Below are positions 18,912 through 28,514 of a DNA stretch of 64,000 bases, piece by piece; the stretch's first letter is position 1; each line of letters opens with the position of its first letter. Made by a program: the position numbers and the translations under genes. Origin of the DNA: Porphyromonas circumdentaria (GTDB lineage Bacteria > Bacteroidota > Bacteroidia > Bacteroidales > Porphyromonadaceae); the NCBI RefSeq assembly GCF_900167105.1, contig NZ_FUXE01000005.1:58331-122330 (forward strand), given 5' to 3'. A model generated the notes under the pieces. It did no database searches. It was not told the DNA's origin and saw only the letters and a program-made list of their open reading frames with translations.

Positions 18912-20683
18912 CTTTCACCTCCTATCTTCCAGTGGATTGATTTTTGGTACTCATCCCATAGATTTTTATAAGTACCCTCTTTAGTTAGTAATTCTTGATG
19001 CGTTCCGCTCTCGACAATTTGCCCTTTTTCTACGACAAGGATTCTATCGGCATTCACCACGGTCGAAAGTCTATGAGCAATCATCAGTGTAGTTTTATCC
19101 CTCGATAGTTCCTTAAAAGAGGCTTGTATGATATGTTCGTTTTCTGGGTCGGCAAAAGCGGTTGCCTCGTCTAAGATGACAAATTCGGCATTTTTGAGTA
19201 AAGCCCTTGCAATAGAGAGTCGCTGTGCTTCACCTCCCGAAAAATAGGTACCCTTGCTACCATAAACAGTATCAAGCCCCTGTTCAAGCCTCTCGACTAT
19301 CTCCTTAGCCCCCGAGCGAACGAGAGCACTCTCTAAATCTTGCTCACTCGCATCGGGTCGCGCTAAGAGCAGATTTTCTCTTAAACTCATCTTAAAGAGC
19401 CTCGAGTTTTGAAATACAAAGGCGATACTCCTCATTAAAGTCGACTTATCATACTCCTTTATGTTGGTACCACCTATCAAGATTTCGCCCTCATCGACAT
19501 CATAAAAGCGAGAAGCAAGGCGGGCAATAGTGGTTTTACCTCCTCCAGAAGAACCTACCAAAGCGACCGTTTCGCCCTTATTTACCTTAAAAGAGATAGC
19601 ATCCAAAACCTTTTCTGCACCATAAGAGAAAGAGACGTTTCTAAATTCTATTCCCTCGCCCAGTGTCGTTTGGGTTCCGTACGAAAGCGGTTCATACTCC
19701 AAGGCTGCATCTATCTTATCCAAAGCAAGCTCGGCGAAATAGGTAAAGTTCTTAATCGTGGCACTGCGCATTACAAAGATGCCGAAAACAGGTCCTATAA
19801 GCAGGTAGATAACACTGTTACCCAAAACCTCTCTTACATTACCTCCACTTGTAATAAGCAGGATAGCAATAGGCACCAGAAAAAAAGCCGTAGAGCCAAC
19901 CACCGCTTCATACAGCGACATTTTGCTTCTAAAACTCATACTCCACTTTACAACCAAGTTTTTCATCTCTATAATGAGCGAATACAAACGCTCAAAACTC
20001 TCTACACTCTGGGCAAAAGTCTTCACGACTGGTATACCTCGTACATACTCGACAGCTTCGGAAGAGAGATGCGCCAAACCAGCATAGTACTCGTCGCGTA
20101 ACTTCTTATTATTCTTGGTAACCATGGTACCCATAAGCAGCATACCGATAAGGAGAGGCACAATACAAATCCAACCTAACCTTGCATCAAAAAGAAACAA
20201 GAAAACAAGCAATACAAGGGGGCTAACGAAAGTCATAGCCAAGTCGGGTAATTGATGCGCCAACATATTATGCGTTTCGGCTGCCCCATCGACTATTACC
20301 TTACGAAGATTACCGCTCTCTCGATGCGTAAAGAATCCCAAGGGCTTTTCTATCATTTTTTTCACGCAAATCTTTACGATATTTTGCTCTACTTCAAAAG
20401 CAAAAATGTGCGAAACCAAAAGAGATAGAAAATAGAGCAATATACCTCCTACCGCAAAAACGGTAGCCCAAATAGCCTCTTGGCGTATACTGACTGCATC
20501 TACGCTCCCACTCAAAATAATACCACTTACAATCCGATGGATATACACCATAGGCATAAGTACAGCAATGCCCGACAAGGCAGAAAACAACATCGCTAAG
20601 TAAAGCAAATAAGACTTCCTACCCGCATAGGGAAGCAAGCGTTTTAGAACCGCTTTTTTCTTTTGTTTTTTCTCTTCAGACAT
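18908..20683 (-). CDS. ABC exporter, fused membrane and ATPase domains (first of pair)
   Basis: A 591-residue half-transporter with six membrane helices followed by an ATPase: Walker A GSSGGGKTT, signature FSGGEAQR (deviating from LSGGQ), Walker B FVILDEA, H-loop AHRLS. The 4-bp overlap with the next ABC gene and their similar size argue for a heterodimeric exporter. It follows the RND pump gene by 78 bp in the same direction. The variant signature in one half is common in asymmetric heterodimers. Confidence 0.88.
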   Translation of the reverse strand: MSEEKKQKKKAVLKRLLPYAGRKSYLLYLAMLFSALSGIAVLMPMVYIHRIVSGIILSGSVDAVSIRQEAIWATVFAVGGILLYFLSLLVSHIFAFEVEQNIVKICVKKMIEKPLGFFTHRESGNLRKVIVDGAAETHNMLAHQLPDLAMTFVSPLVLLVFLFLFDARLGWICIVPLLIGMLLMGTMVTKNNKKLRDEYYAGLAHLSSEAVEYVRGIPVVKTFAQSVESFERLYSLIIEMKNLVVKWSMSFRSKMSLYEAVVGSTAFFLVPIAILLITSGGNVREVLGNSVIYLLIGPVFGIFVMRSATIKNFTYFAELALDKIDAALEYEPLSYGTQTTLGEGIEFRNVSFSYGAEKVLDAISFKVNKGETVALVGSSGGGKTTIARLASRFYDVDEGEILIGGTNIKEYDKSTLMRSIAFVFQNSRLFKMSLRENLLLARPDASEQDLESALVRSGAKEIVERLEQGLDTVYGSKGTYFSGGEAQRLSIARALLKNAEFVILDEATAFADPENEHIIQASFKELSRDKTTLMIAHRLSTVVNADRILVVEKGQIVESGTHQELLTKEGTYKNLWDEYQKSIHWKIGGER

Positions 20684-20761
20684 AAATTCTATTTAACTAT
20701 GAAATATGAGTAATCAGTTTATAGGTTTCTTGATTTCTAAAAAATCAAAAGGATCCATTTG

Positions 20762-23113
20762 TCATACGGACGCTTTCTCTTCTCCAAAGATTTTGAACTT
20801 ACGGAACAATAGAGGGGTAATACTGAGGTCTGCAAGTAGAGCTGCCAACATACCCGCTACGGCAAGAATACCCATATGGATAAAGGAAACAGCCGAGGAG
20901 ATCGTATAAGCGGCAAAGTTGGCCGATATGATAATACTCGTTAGAATGATAGGTGTGCCGACAATGCGGAACGTGCGTAGTATCGCTTTCTTGTAGCTAC
21001 GCTGACGGTCGAACTCTAAATGCCCATGATTGATAAAGTGTATCGTATCGTCTACCGCCAACCCCAATACCATAGGCATAATAGTAGCCGTCATCATATC
21101 AAGGGGATAATTCATCCACCCCATAAGCCCCCCGACCACAATGGCTGGCATAACGTTAGGGATAAGCCCCACAAGCCCTGTTTTAACGCTACCGAAAACC
21201 AACATCATCAATATGCCAATCACGCAAAGAGCTATGAAGAAAGAGACGATTTGCCCTCGTACAAGGTACTGCATCATGGTAGTAAACTGGGGCAAAGAAC
21301 CCACGGGAGAAATAATCGCTTGAGGAAAAAGTCGCTGTGCAAGCTCCGTGATTTCTTGCATTTCCTGCTCTGCCACCCCCGAGTTGTATCGGCTCAAATC
21401 GACCTTCAAGCGTAAACGTCTATAATCGTAGTCGATCCAATACTCCGCCTCGCTTCCTCCTGCTCCCTCGTAAAGAAGCATCTGTTGAGCCACCTCCTCA
21501 GCTGTTTCGGGTACGGTATAATAGGCCTCATCGTTGGAGTGAAGAGTACGATTCAAGTCTTTGAGAATATTCAAAATACTGGTAGTACGCCTCGTAAGAG
21601 GGTAAGCATCGACCACACGCGCCAAGGAGTCCAGAGCCCTTAAGTGCTTGGGTTGCTTGGCGGCACCATCTTGCTGCAGATCTATCAGCACGTCGTAGGA
21701 ATACATGGCACCCAGCTCACTCTCGGCCACGTTAAGAATATCATTGACATAGGGAACTCGCCTCCCCATGGTACGCTCTACATCAAAGACCGTTTCTATC
21801 TTGGTGAATTGGAAAAGCAGAAATCCCGTCAGGAGGAAAAAGACCACCCACACGCCTCTTCTCCACTTAATCACCCACTCACCAAGTCGCTCCAACCTAC
21901 GGTCTAACCAAAGCCCCTCTTTTCGTTCCTCTGCGGGTTGGGGCACTTTGTCCTTACCGAAGCTAAGCATAATAGGCATTATACTAACCGCTATCAAGAA
22001 AGTGAGCATAACACTTGTCGAGGTCGTTACACCGACAAAGTGCATCGGCACCATAGGAATGGCCAAGAATGAAAGTAAAGCGGCAAATGTGGTCAGTGCA
22101 CTAAAAAGCACAGGCCAACCCATCTCTCCAATGGTCTCTATCGCCGCCTGCTTACGCTTACCATGCTGTAGCATTTGCCGTTTGAAATAGGAGTGTATGT
22201 GTATGTTGTATGCCACCGCTATGGCAAATGCCAAGAGCATCGGTATCATCATCATACCGCTATCGATGGTCATACCTATATAGCCGACCAGCCCGTATGC
22301 CATGACAATAGAACTTGCTGCCGTTACCAAAGGCACAATTACCCCCCTCAACGAACGGGTAGCAAGTGCCAGCACCAATATTGCCAAAAGCATGGCAATA
22401 CCCATCACTCGAGGCATTTCTCTATTGACAAAGTCCATCTTCCTCTCGGTAAGATAGGGCATACCCGATCCTTTGGGATGCAAAGGAGCATACTCTGGCT
22501 TCATAATAATCTTGTGCAACTCTTGCCCCGTACTCATAGAAGGCGAAATAACCCCCTGTGCTTTCCACACCGAGTCCTCTGGAAAAGGGCGTAACTTGAG
22601 CAGAATCCACGTCTGTTTACCATCTTTTGAAACCAAACGATTGGCAATGTAGGGTTTCATAAAGGCTCTACGTCTGATTTCTTCCAGTTCGTCACGATCA
22701 TCGGGAATATCCTCGGGTACAATTTGTTCTATCTCCATACCCTGTTCATTACCGACCATGAACTCTACATCGGTAAGAGAAGTGATTTTATCGGCATAGG
22801 AAAGGCTATCCAACATCTCGTTGGAGAGGCGACGTATCAGTTGCAAATTCTCCTTTGTAAAGGTGTTGTCGCAAGTGGTAAGTACCGCCGCATAGTTATC
22901 GTTACCAAAAATCTCCTTAAACTGCTCCGTCTGCACGAGCATGGGGTCGTTCTCGAGGAAGTAATCGTTCCACGAGGTACTGATATTCATATATCTCAAG
23001 CCCCCCAAACCGAGTACCAGAAGAAGTACAAAGGCCACCAATACCCACCAACGCTTTCGGATAATCCACTCACCACGATGGACAAACCATCGGTTAATTC
23101 GTTCTATTTTCAT
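20762..23113 (-). CDS. RND/MMPL-family transporter
   Basis: A 783-residue inner-membrane pump built as two similar halves, each with one helix, a large periplasmic loop, then a bundle of five helices: first helix about 22-40, then bundles near 230-390 and 630-775. The repeated motif with acidic residues in helix 4 (AFAIAVAYNIHIH and LGLAVDDTIHFINHGH) is the proton-relay region of the family. With LolA-like and barrel genes downstream it most resembles lipid-exporting MMPL/HpnN-type systems. It is the first gene of the minus-strand operon, 163 bp from tetR. Confidence 0.9.
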   Translation of the reverse strand: MKIERINRWFVHRGEWIIRKRWWVLVAFVLLLVLGLGGLRYMNISTSWNDYFLENDPMLVQTEQFKEIFGNDNYAAVLTTCDNTFTKENLQLIRRLSNEMLDSLSYADKITSLTDVEFMVGNEQGMEIEQIVPEDIPDDRDELEEIRRRAFMKPYIANRLVSKDGKQTWILLKLRPFPEDSVWKAQGVISPSMSTGQELHKIIMKPEYAPLHPKGSGMPYLTERKMDFVNREMPRVMGIAMLLAILVLALATRSLRGVIVPLVTAASSIVMAYGLVGYIGMTIDSGMMMIPMLLAFAIAVAYNIHIHSYFKRQMLQHGKRKQAAIETIGEMGWPVLFSALTTFAALLSFLAIPMVPMHFVGVTTSTSVMLTFLIAVSIMPIMLSFGKDKVPQPAEERKEGLWLDRRLERLGEWVIKWRRGVWVVFFLLTGFLLFQFTKIETVFDVERTMGRRVPYVNDILNVAESELGAMYSYDVLIDLQQDGAAKQPKHLRALDSLARVVDAYPLTRRTTSILNILKDLNRTLHSNDEAYYTVPETAEEVAQQMLLYEGAGGSEAEYWIDYDYRRLRLKVDLSRYNSGVAEQEMQEITELAQRLFPQAIISPVGSLPQFTTMMQYLVRGQIVSFFIALCVIGILMMLVFGSVKTGLVGLIPNVMPAIVVGGLMGWMNYPLDMMTATIMPMVLGLAVDDTIHFINHGHLEFDRQRSYKKAILRTFRIVGTPIILTSIIISANFAAYTISSAVSFIHMGILAVAGMLAALLADLSITPLLFRKFKIFGEEKASV

Positions 23114-23182
23114 CGTTTATCTATTTCTAATCTATTATCGTCTATCAAAGGAACGGCTCTTGCGCAAGGAGTCCCAAAAAAA

Positions 23183-23203
23183 GAACAAAACATCTATTTG
23201 TTC
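23183..23203. promoter_or_regulatory. Candidate TetR operator
   Basis: A palindrome with perfect 7-bp arms, gaacaaa (23183-23189) and tttgttc (23197-23203), about 70 bp before the start of the RND gene. Its size and position fit a TetR-type operator for the pump operon. No matching second copy was found before tetR, so the assignment is tentative. Confidence 0.4.
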
Positions 23204-23204
23204 T

Positions 23205-23244
23205 CAAAAAAAGAGCGAACCACCCAGGAGGGGTGGTTCGCTCT
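23205..23244 (-). terminator. Terminator of tetR
   Basis: A perfect 14-bp stem (23212-23225 and 23231-23244, 5-nt loop) followed on the minus strand by a run of seven or more T residues. It separates tetR from the RND operon, which therefore needs its own promoter. Confidence 0.9.
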
Positions 23245-23276
23245 GAAAAAAACTATCGTATAAAAAAATCTTTGTT

Positions 23277-23960
23277 TCATACCAAGCAAGGATTCGTACA
23301 CTCCGAGGTCAATACCACCTCTTGAGGGAGCTCCTCTTTCTTTTCGTGCAAATACATCAACTTTTCCCATCCGCCCGTACTAAAACGTATATACTCCCCG
23401 ATAAAGCGTTCGGTATCCTCGAGCGAGAGTTCTTCGTGCTGTACGACTTCTTTCATCACACTCACCCACAAAGAAGAGGCAAAACGAATATAGAAAGGAG
23501 AGATATTTGTGTAAAGTTGCGGATAGTGCTCCTTCATAAGCCTTATATACTCCATACCGATAGCCGAGCTTTTATCAATCCACTCGTCGGTAAAATTGGC
23601 AAAGCGTGGGCTATGAGAGGCCGAAAAAAGAAGTTTTAGCTCTTCTCGATAGTGAGAGACTATGGCAAAGGTATCTTTGAACCACTCGCCATAGATCTCT
23701 TCCGAAGTGAATACATCTATCGTTACATATTCGGGGGTATTATGCCTATAGAGAATGGCATTCATGGCATCGAGAAGAGGGCGCAACACCTCTGCAAGCA
23801 GACTATCTTTATTCTCGTAATAGTTGTAGATATTGCTCAAGCCAACGCCCGACATTTGCGAGATTTCTCGCATAGAAACAGCCTTATAGCCCTTTTTAAA
23901 AAAGGCCTCTCGTGCCGTATCGAGTAATAATTGGCGTGTATAATCTTTGGTTGCTTGCAT
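23277..23960 (-). CDS. TetR/AcrR-family repressor
   Basis: A 227-residue regulator with the N-terminal TetR helix-turn-helix: LLLDTAREAFFKKGYKAVSM, then ISQMSGVGLSNIYNYYENKDSLL. The C-terminal ligand domain is not recognisable. It lies upstream of, and in line with, the RND-ABC-LolA-barrel operon and is its probable repressor. A strong terminator separates the two, so regulation would be through an operator, perhaps the palindrome at 23183. Confidence 0.9.
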   Translation of the reverse strand: MQATKDYTRQLLLDTAREAFFKKGYKAVSMREISQMSGVGLSNIYNYYENKDSLLAEVLRPLLDAMNAILYRHNTPEYVTIDVFTSEEIYGEWFKDTFAIVSHYREELKLLFSASHSPRFANFTDEWIDKSSAIGMEYIRLMKEHYPQLYTNISPFYIRFASSLWVSVMKEVVQHEELSLEDTERFIGEYIRFSTGGWEKLMYLHEKKEELPQEVVLTSECTNPCLV

Positions 23961-24097
23961 TAGATTTGCGACTTCAACTCTCGGAGTGCAAAGTTCACCA
24001 TATCTAAAAACTAAAACAATACCTTAAAATGATGATTTTTAACCCACACTTCCTACTCATTACTATGGAGGGTTGGACTACAAAAGCCAAGGAGCCG

Positions 24098-24105
24098 CAA
24101 AGATA
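24098..24105 (-). promoter_or_regulatory. Bacteroidetes -7 motif for tetR (TATCTTTG on minus)
   Basis: A perfect TAnnTTTG on the minus strand, about 140 bp before the tetR start codon. No -33 box is clear. Confidence 0.4.
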
Positions 24106-24215
24106 TCCTCTCATACACATAGAGTAACTTCTCCGTAAAAAAAGAATTAAAAACAGAAAATAAAGCATTTACTCATAAGCAAAAAGAGGAAAAGAGAGGA
24201 GGAATTCTATATTTG

Positions 24216-24299
24216 CAATCTAAGTATATATATATTCAACTTAAATATACATATATGCAATCTGAAAATACATATATTCAGATTGAATATAAAGAAAAA
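24216..24299. repeat. Array of four units with 21-bp period (array 1)
   Basis: Seven-base arms occur at 24216 (CAATCTA), 24237 (CAACTTA), 24258 (CAATCTG) and 24279 (CAGATTG), exactly 21 bp apart, joined by A/T-rich ATATATAT-type spacers. The last two arms are inverted, forming a 28-bp imperfect palindrome. The sequence is related to array 2 at 34303. There are no unique spacers, so it is not CRISPR. Confidence 0.75.
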
Positions 24300-24524
24300 A
24301 CAAGAGAGAAAAACAACTTTTATTCGAGTGCTTAGAGACTTTTCTTTATAAGCGTATCAAGATTGAAATAAAGCGACCCTATCATACTCTGTCACATATT
24401 CAGAGAAAGGCTATACCCCTCCATCACGGCAGCGGCAAGAAAAACCTCTGCAAAAAATCTCCTCTCTCCTATTTTATTTACGGATATTGAAGGTATACTA
24501 CATTCTCTATTAGTCTATTCTCAT

Positions 24525-24532
24525 TATCTTTG
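24525..24532 (+). promoter_or_regulatory. Bacteroidetes -7 motif for pyrB (TATCTTTG)
   Basis: A perfect TAnnTTTG about 110 bp before the pyrB ATG. The -33 region lacks a clear TTTG. Confidence 0.5.
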
Positions 24533-24641
24533 TAACGGAGTGTAAATATACTTTTAAGAGAAGGTCACGAGAAAGCAGTGCCTTCATCTTGGGCGCCTTT
24601 TCTCTGCGGTATAACTCCCAAACAAAGAGTCTTCTAAAAAG

Positions 24642-25556
24642 ATGAGAAATTTAGTATCCATCAGTCAATGCTCTCCTGAGGATATACTCCGTATCCTCGA
24701 CAGGGCTTCCATTTTCGAACGAAACCCCAACCGCAACTATTTAGAAAAAAATGTAATTGCAACGCTCTTCTTTGAGCCCTCGACACGCACTCGACTCAGT
24801 TTCGAGACAGCCGTTTGTCGCTTGGGAGGCAAGGTTATCGGCTTTTCCGATGCGGCAACCTCGAGCTCTACAAAAGGGGAAACACTCAAAGACACGATTC
24901 GTATCGTCTCAAACTACGCAGACGTTATCGTGATGCGACACTTCCTTGAGGGGGCGGCGCAGTATGCCACAGAAATTACCGACCGCCCTATCATCAATGC
25001 AGGCGATGGCTCTAACCAACATCCTACGCAGACTTTATTGGATCTCTACTCTATCCGTCAAACGCAGGGTACACTGGAGGGGAAAACAATCGTTATGGTA
25101 GGCGACCTGAAGTACGGACGCACCATACACTCTCTGATAGAGGGCATGAAACCTTTCTCGCCCCGTTTTCTTTTTGTAGCTCCGCCCGAGTTGGCTCTTC
25201 CCGAAGAGTATCGCTCCTACTGCGCGAAGCACAACATCCCTTTTGAGGAAGTGAGCGAGTTCACACCCGAGGTGGTTGGCGAGGCAGACATACTCTATAT
25301 GACCCGTGTACAACGGGAGCGTTTTTCCGATATCGAGGAGTACGAAAGGGTGAAAAACGTGTACGTACTCGACAATACTCTGCTTGAAAAAGCTAAACCC
25401 AATCTACGTATTCTCCACCCGCTTCCTCGTGTACACGAGATAGCACAGGAGGTAGATCTACACCCCTCGGCTTACTACTTTCAGCAGGCTCTGAACGGTC
25501 TTTTCGTGCGCCAATCGATTTTGTGTGAGGTATTGGATATAGAAATCAAAGAATAA
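24642..25556 (+). CDS. pyrB: Aspartate carbamoyltransferase, catalytic subunit
   Basis: Catalyses the committed step of pyrimidine synthesis, carbamoyl phosphate plus aspartate. At 304 residues it is full length. Carbamoyl phosphate-binding motif STRTRLSFE, the [10 protein letters not shown] segment and the C-terminal [10 protein letters not shown] are all present. The regulatory chain gene pyrI follows 13 bp later, so the holoenzyme is the regulated PyrB6PyrI6 type. Confidence 0.96.
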   Translation: MRNLVSISQCSPEDILRILDRASIFERNPNRNYLEKNVIATLFFEPSTRTRLSFETAVCRLGGKVIGFSDAATSSSTKGETLKDTIRIVSNYADVIVMRHFLEGAAQYATEITDRPIINAGDGSNQHPTQTLLDLYSIRQTQGTLEGKTIVMVGDLKYGRTIHSLIEGMKPFSPRFLFVAPPELALPEEYRSYCAKHNIPFEEVSEFTPEVVGEADILYMTRVQRERFSDIEEYERVKNVYVLDNTLLEKAKPNLRILHPLPRVHEIAQEVDLHPSAYYFQQALNGLFVRQSILCEVLDIEIKE

Positions 25557-25569
25557 AAACCTTACTCCC

Positions 25570-26049
25570 ATGGAAGAGAAGAATACAAAGCAAAATTTTG
25601 AAACCATGCCCGTAGCTACCATATGTAACGGCACGGTTATTGACCATATCCCATCGTCCAAACTCTTTAAGGTAGCCTCTCTCCTACACTTAGAAACGGC
25701 AGCTCAACCCATAACGATTGGGAACAACTTTCCAAGCAAGCTATTGGGGAGAAAAGGGATTATCAAAATTTCAGACCAATTTGTCTCTGACGACATTCTA
25801 AACCGAATAGCCTTGATAGCCCCCAATGTACATCTCAATATCATACGCAACTACCAAGTAGTTGAGAAAAAATGCGTACAACTACCCGAGGAAATTATAG
25901 GTATAGTACGCTGTCCCAACCCCAAATGTATAACCAATCACGAGCCTATGGCTACGAGATTTAGGAGTAATAGTAACCAAGAAGAGACAACCATCGCGTG
26001 CTCTTACTGCGGACGTAAAATAAAAAGTGAACAAATAGAACTTCTATGA
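25570..26049 (+). CDS. pyrI: Aspartate carbamoyltransferase, regulatory subunit
   Basis: A 159-residue chain that binds nucleotide effectors (N-terminal allosteric domain) and contacts PyrB through a zinc domain. The four zinc ligands are Cys115, Cys120, Cys144 and Cys147 (RCPNPKCITN and CSYCGRK). It begins 13 bp after pyrB, and its stop overlaps the next start by 4 bp (ATGA), indicating one operon. Confidence 0.95.
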   Translation: MEEKNTKQNFETMPVATICNGTVIDHIPSSKLFKVASLLHLETAAQPITIGNNFPSKLLGRKGIIKISDQFVSDDILNRIALIAPNVHLNIIRNYQVVEKKCVQLPEEIIGIVRCPNPKCITNHEPMATRFRSNSNQEETTIACSYCGRKIKSEQIELL

Positions 26050-26633
26050 AACAGCATTGGAAACCTGGCACTATGATTAGCCCTCTACCTGCCTTGATTG
26101 TAACCTGTGCAGATCGTGCGGGAAAGAGCAATCTCTTCACTGCTTCGTGGACGGGGATAGTCTGTAGCGATCCCGCCCTCTGTTATGTAAGCATCCGCCC
26201 CGAACGTTACTCGCACGCTATGGTAAAAGAGAGTATGGAGTTTGCTCTAAACCTGACCACAGTAGAAATGGCCAAAGCGACCGACTGGGTAGGCATTGTA
26301 AGTGGCAGAAAAGAGGACAAATGGAAAGGCTCTGGACTTACGCCCATACCCGCCAAAATCATTCAAGCCCCTCTTGTGGCAGAGAGCCCAGTTAGCTTGG
26401 AGTGCAGAGTACGTAGCATACAATCCTTAGGTACCCACGATATGTTTTTGGCCGAAATTGTAAATGTTGTGGTAGAAGATGAGTATATCAACCCCGAGAC
26501 GGGCAAGTTAGATCTCTCCAAAGCACACCTGCTCTCCTACGCCCATGGCGAGTACTTTGGGCTGGGCGACTTTATAGGTTACTTCGGTTGGTCGGTAAGA
26601 AAAGGCGACCAACCTATCAAACAACGCAAATAA
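26046..26633 (+). CDS. Flavin reductase-like FMN-binding protein
   Basis: A 195-residue protein of the flavin reductase family that binds FMN. Typical features are an N-terminal PLPALIVTCADRAGKSNLFTASW strand-loop for FMN phosphate binding, and a central YVSIRPERYSHAMV segment. The natural substrate is unknown. It overlaps pyrI by 4 bp and is followed 15 bp later by mltG, so it is translationally coupled within this operon, with no evident metabolic link to pyrimidines. Confidence 0.85.
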   Translation: MKQHWKPGTMISPLPALIVTCADRAGKSNLFTASWTGIVCSDPALCYVSIRPERYSHAMVKESMEFALNLTTVEMAKATDWVGIVSGRKEDKWKGSGLTPIPAKIIQAPLVAESPVSLECRVRSIQSLGTHDMFLAEIVNVVVEDEYINPETGKLDLSKAHLLSYAHGEYFGLGDFIGYFGWSVRKGDQPIKQRK

Positions 26634-26648
26634 AACTTGTTACTCGAG

Positions 26649-27767
26649 ATGAAAAAGAAGCGTCATAACTACTATACCCCTCAGTGGAATTACACCTCTT
26701 CGAAGAGAAGAAAAAAGAAAGGTAAAAGTGCCGTTCGAGGATTTTTCCTTTTTCTGCTCCTCCTTCTTTTCATCTCCATAGGTGGAGGTCTATTTCTTCT
26801 GCTCCGCCCCGCAGGGGTTGCCGAGAAAGAAGCTTACCTCTACGTAACGGATACGACCTCTCTGGCTCGAGTTTTCCAACAGGTAGAAAAGGGGTTGGTG
26901 CTCCGCAATCCACGCATTTTCAGACAAGTAGCACACCTTTGGCGCATAGAAGAGGGTATAAGACCTGGAAAATACAAACTCTCTCCCTCGCAAAATATGC
27001 TCCAAATCATCCGAGAAATTAAGTATGGAGAGCAAGTGCCCGTAAGGGTACAACTCAAGGGTGCCCGCACGCAGCAAGAGCTCATCTCGGCTTTGACAGA
27101 AAACCTACAAATAACACCTTCGGAGGTAGCTCAACGACTGGAAGACCCCTCTTTCTGCTCCGCCTTAGGGTTCGACACTATTACCATACGCTGCCTCTTT
27201 ATGCCCGATGCGGAAGGAGGGGCACAGAGCTCAGAGACTCCTCTCTATTGGAATACCTCTGCCGACTCTTTGATCTATCACTTCAAAAAAAGATACGATG
27301 CCTTTTGGACTTCACAACGTAAAGAGAAAGCGCAAAAAGAAGGGTTTACTCCCGTTGAAATTAGTATCATTGCCTCTATCGTACAGGAGGAATCCAACAA
27401 AAAGCAGGAGCACCCTCTTATTGCGGGGCTCTATATCAACCGACTACGCAAGGGTATGAAACTACAGGCAGATCCAACAGCTCGCTATGCGGTGGGCGAC
27501 TTCACCGTAAAACGTATCGGCAAGCATCATATCCGCTTCGTCTCGCCCTACAATACTTATATCGTAAGTGGACTTCCTCCTGGTCCTATATGCTATCCGC
27601 AACAAAGTACCATCGACAGCGTACTGAACTATGCCGAGCATGACTATATATTTATGTGCGCAAAAGCAGATTTCTCGGGCTTTCATACCTTTGCCTCTAC
27701 CTTTGAAGAGCACTTGAGAAATGCTCGTCTCTATCAAAAAGAACTTGACAGAAACAATATAAAATGA
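26649..27767 (+). CDS. mltG: Endolytic murein transglycosylase MltG (YceG-like)
   Basis: A membrane-anchored enzyme thought to cut nascent glycan strands and set their length. From the ATG at 26649 it has 372 residues: a basic cytoplasmic tail, one membrane helix (about 33-52), then the YceG domain. The family segment EISIIASIVQEESNK contains the presumed catalytic Glu, and LQADPTARYAVGD and TYIVSGLPPGPI follow as usual. A TTG four codons earlier is possible but less likely. It overlaps the next gene by 4 bp. Confidence 0.92.
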   Translation: MKKKRHNYYTPQWNYTSSKRRKKKGKSAVRGFFLFLLLLLFISIGGGLFLLLRPAGVAEKEAYLYVTDTTSLARVFQQVEKGLVLRNPRIFRQVAHLWRIEEGIRPGKYKLSPSQNMLQIIREIKYGEQVPVRVQLKGARTQQELISALTENLQITPSEVAQRLEDPSFCSALGFDTITIRCLFMPDAEGGAQSSETPLYWNTSADSLIYHFKKRYDAFWTSQRKEKAQKEGFTPVEISIIASIVQEESNKKQEHPLIAGLYINRLRKGMKLQADPTARYAVGDFTVKRIGKHHIRFVSPYNTYIVSGLPPGPICYPQQSTIDSVLNYAEHDYIFMCAKADFSGFHTFASTFEEHLRNARLYQKELDRNNIK

Positions 27768-28513
27768 TCCCTAACGCACCCGACCACATATCTTGGGAAG
27801 AAATACAAAGCCGCACCCGACTACTGGTAGGAACCTCTGGTATGGAGCAGTTCCAAAAAGCTCACGTTCTACTGGTAGGTGTAGGCGGTGTGGGTGGTGC
27901 AGTGGCACACATGTTGGTACGGGCGGGAATAGGAGCTTTAACGTTGGTAGACGGGGACAAGGTCGCTTATAGCAACTTGAATCGACAGATGGTAGCCTAT
28001 CAAGATACCGTTGGTATGTATAAAACCGAGGCCCTTGCACAAGAACTCTTGCGCATTAACCCCAATCTAAAACTCACACTGCACACTGCTTATTTAGAAG
28101 CAGAAGATATCCCCTCTCTCTTTTCAACCTCCGAATACGCTTTTGTGGCAGATGCCATAGACACGTTGGCCCCTAAGACAGAGCTTATAGCCTACTGTCA
28201 CAACCACTCTATCCCTATCATCTCTGCACTGGGAGCAGGTGCCAAAATAGACCCAACAGCCCTGCAAATAGCCGATATCAGCAAAACGCATACCTGTGCT
28301 TTAGCTAAAGCCGTGCGCAAAGCACTCCGCACCCGTGGCATCAATCGAGGGATACCCGTAGTATTCTCTTCCGAAACAGCCATCGAAGGGGCTACCCTCG
28401 GAACTTCGGGTGATAAAGGGAAACGCTCTACCGTAGGAACTATTTCTTATCTCCCCAACCTCTTCGGCGGGTTTATGGCAGGCTATATCCTTAGAACTCT
28501 ATCTGGCACATAA
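27764..28513 (+). CDS. tcdA: tRNA threonylcarbamoyladenosine dehydratase (TcdA-like, ThiF/E1 fold)
   Basis: A 249-residue E1-like protein with the dinucleotide loop GVGGVGGAV (39-47), the [13 protein letters not shown] motif and RINPNLKL, which fit TcdA/CsdL. TcdA uses ATP to cyclise t6A37 in ANN-decoding tRNAs to ct6A. It overlaps mltG by 4 bp. A Sua5/YrdC-type protein, which makes the threonylcarbamoyl-AMP precursor of t6A, is encoded 1.4 kb downstream in the same run of genes. Confidence 0.88.
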   Translation: MIPNAPDHISWEEIQSRTRLLVGTSGMEQFQKAHVLLVGVGGVGGAVAHMLVRAGIGALTLVDGDKVAYSNLNRQMVAYQDTVGMYKTEALAQELLRINPNLKLTLHTAYLEAEDIPSLFSTSEYAFVADAIDTLAPKTELIAYCHNHSIPIISALGAGAKIDPTALQIADISKTHTCALAKAVRKALRTRGINRGIPVVFSSETAIEGATLGTSGDKGKRSTVGTISYLPNLFGGFMAGYILRTLSGT

Positions 28514-28514
28514 A

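Larger units (their letters stand above)
23961..24641. other. Intergenic region between tetR and pyrB
   Basis: No gene is seen in 681 bp. It contains a -7 motif for tetR (24098-24105), the 21-bp-period array (24216-24299) and a -7 motif for pyrB (24525-24532). The leader between 24538 and pyrB carries weak complementarity (agagaagg near 24558 and ccttttctct near 24597) that might form an attenuator, but this is not convincing. Confidence 0.6.

Noticed and set aside
24216..24299. CRISPR array
   Set aside because: Units are directly adjacent with no unique spacers, copies are degenerate, and no cas genes are present; the same holds for 34303-34386 and 59978-60065.
24558..24606. Pyrimidine attenuator in the pyrB leader
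   Set aside because: Complementarity needs a bulge and there is no U run or clear anti-structure.
26637..26648. TTG start for mltG
   Set aside because: An ATG at 26649 gives the usual basic cytoplasmic tail; TTG is rarer.
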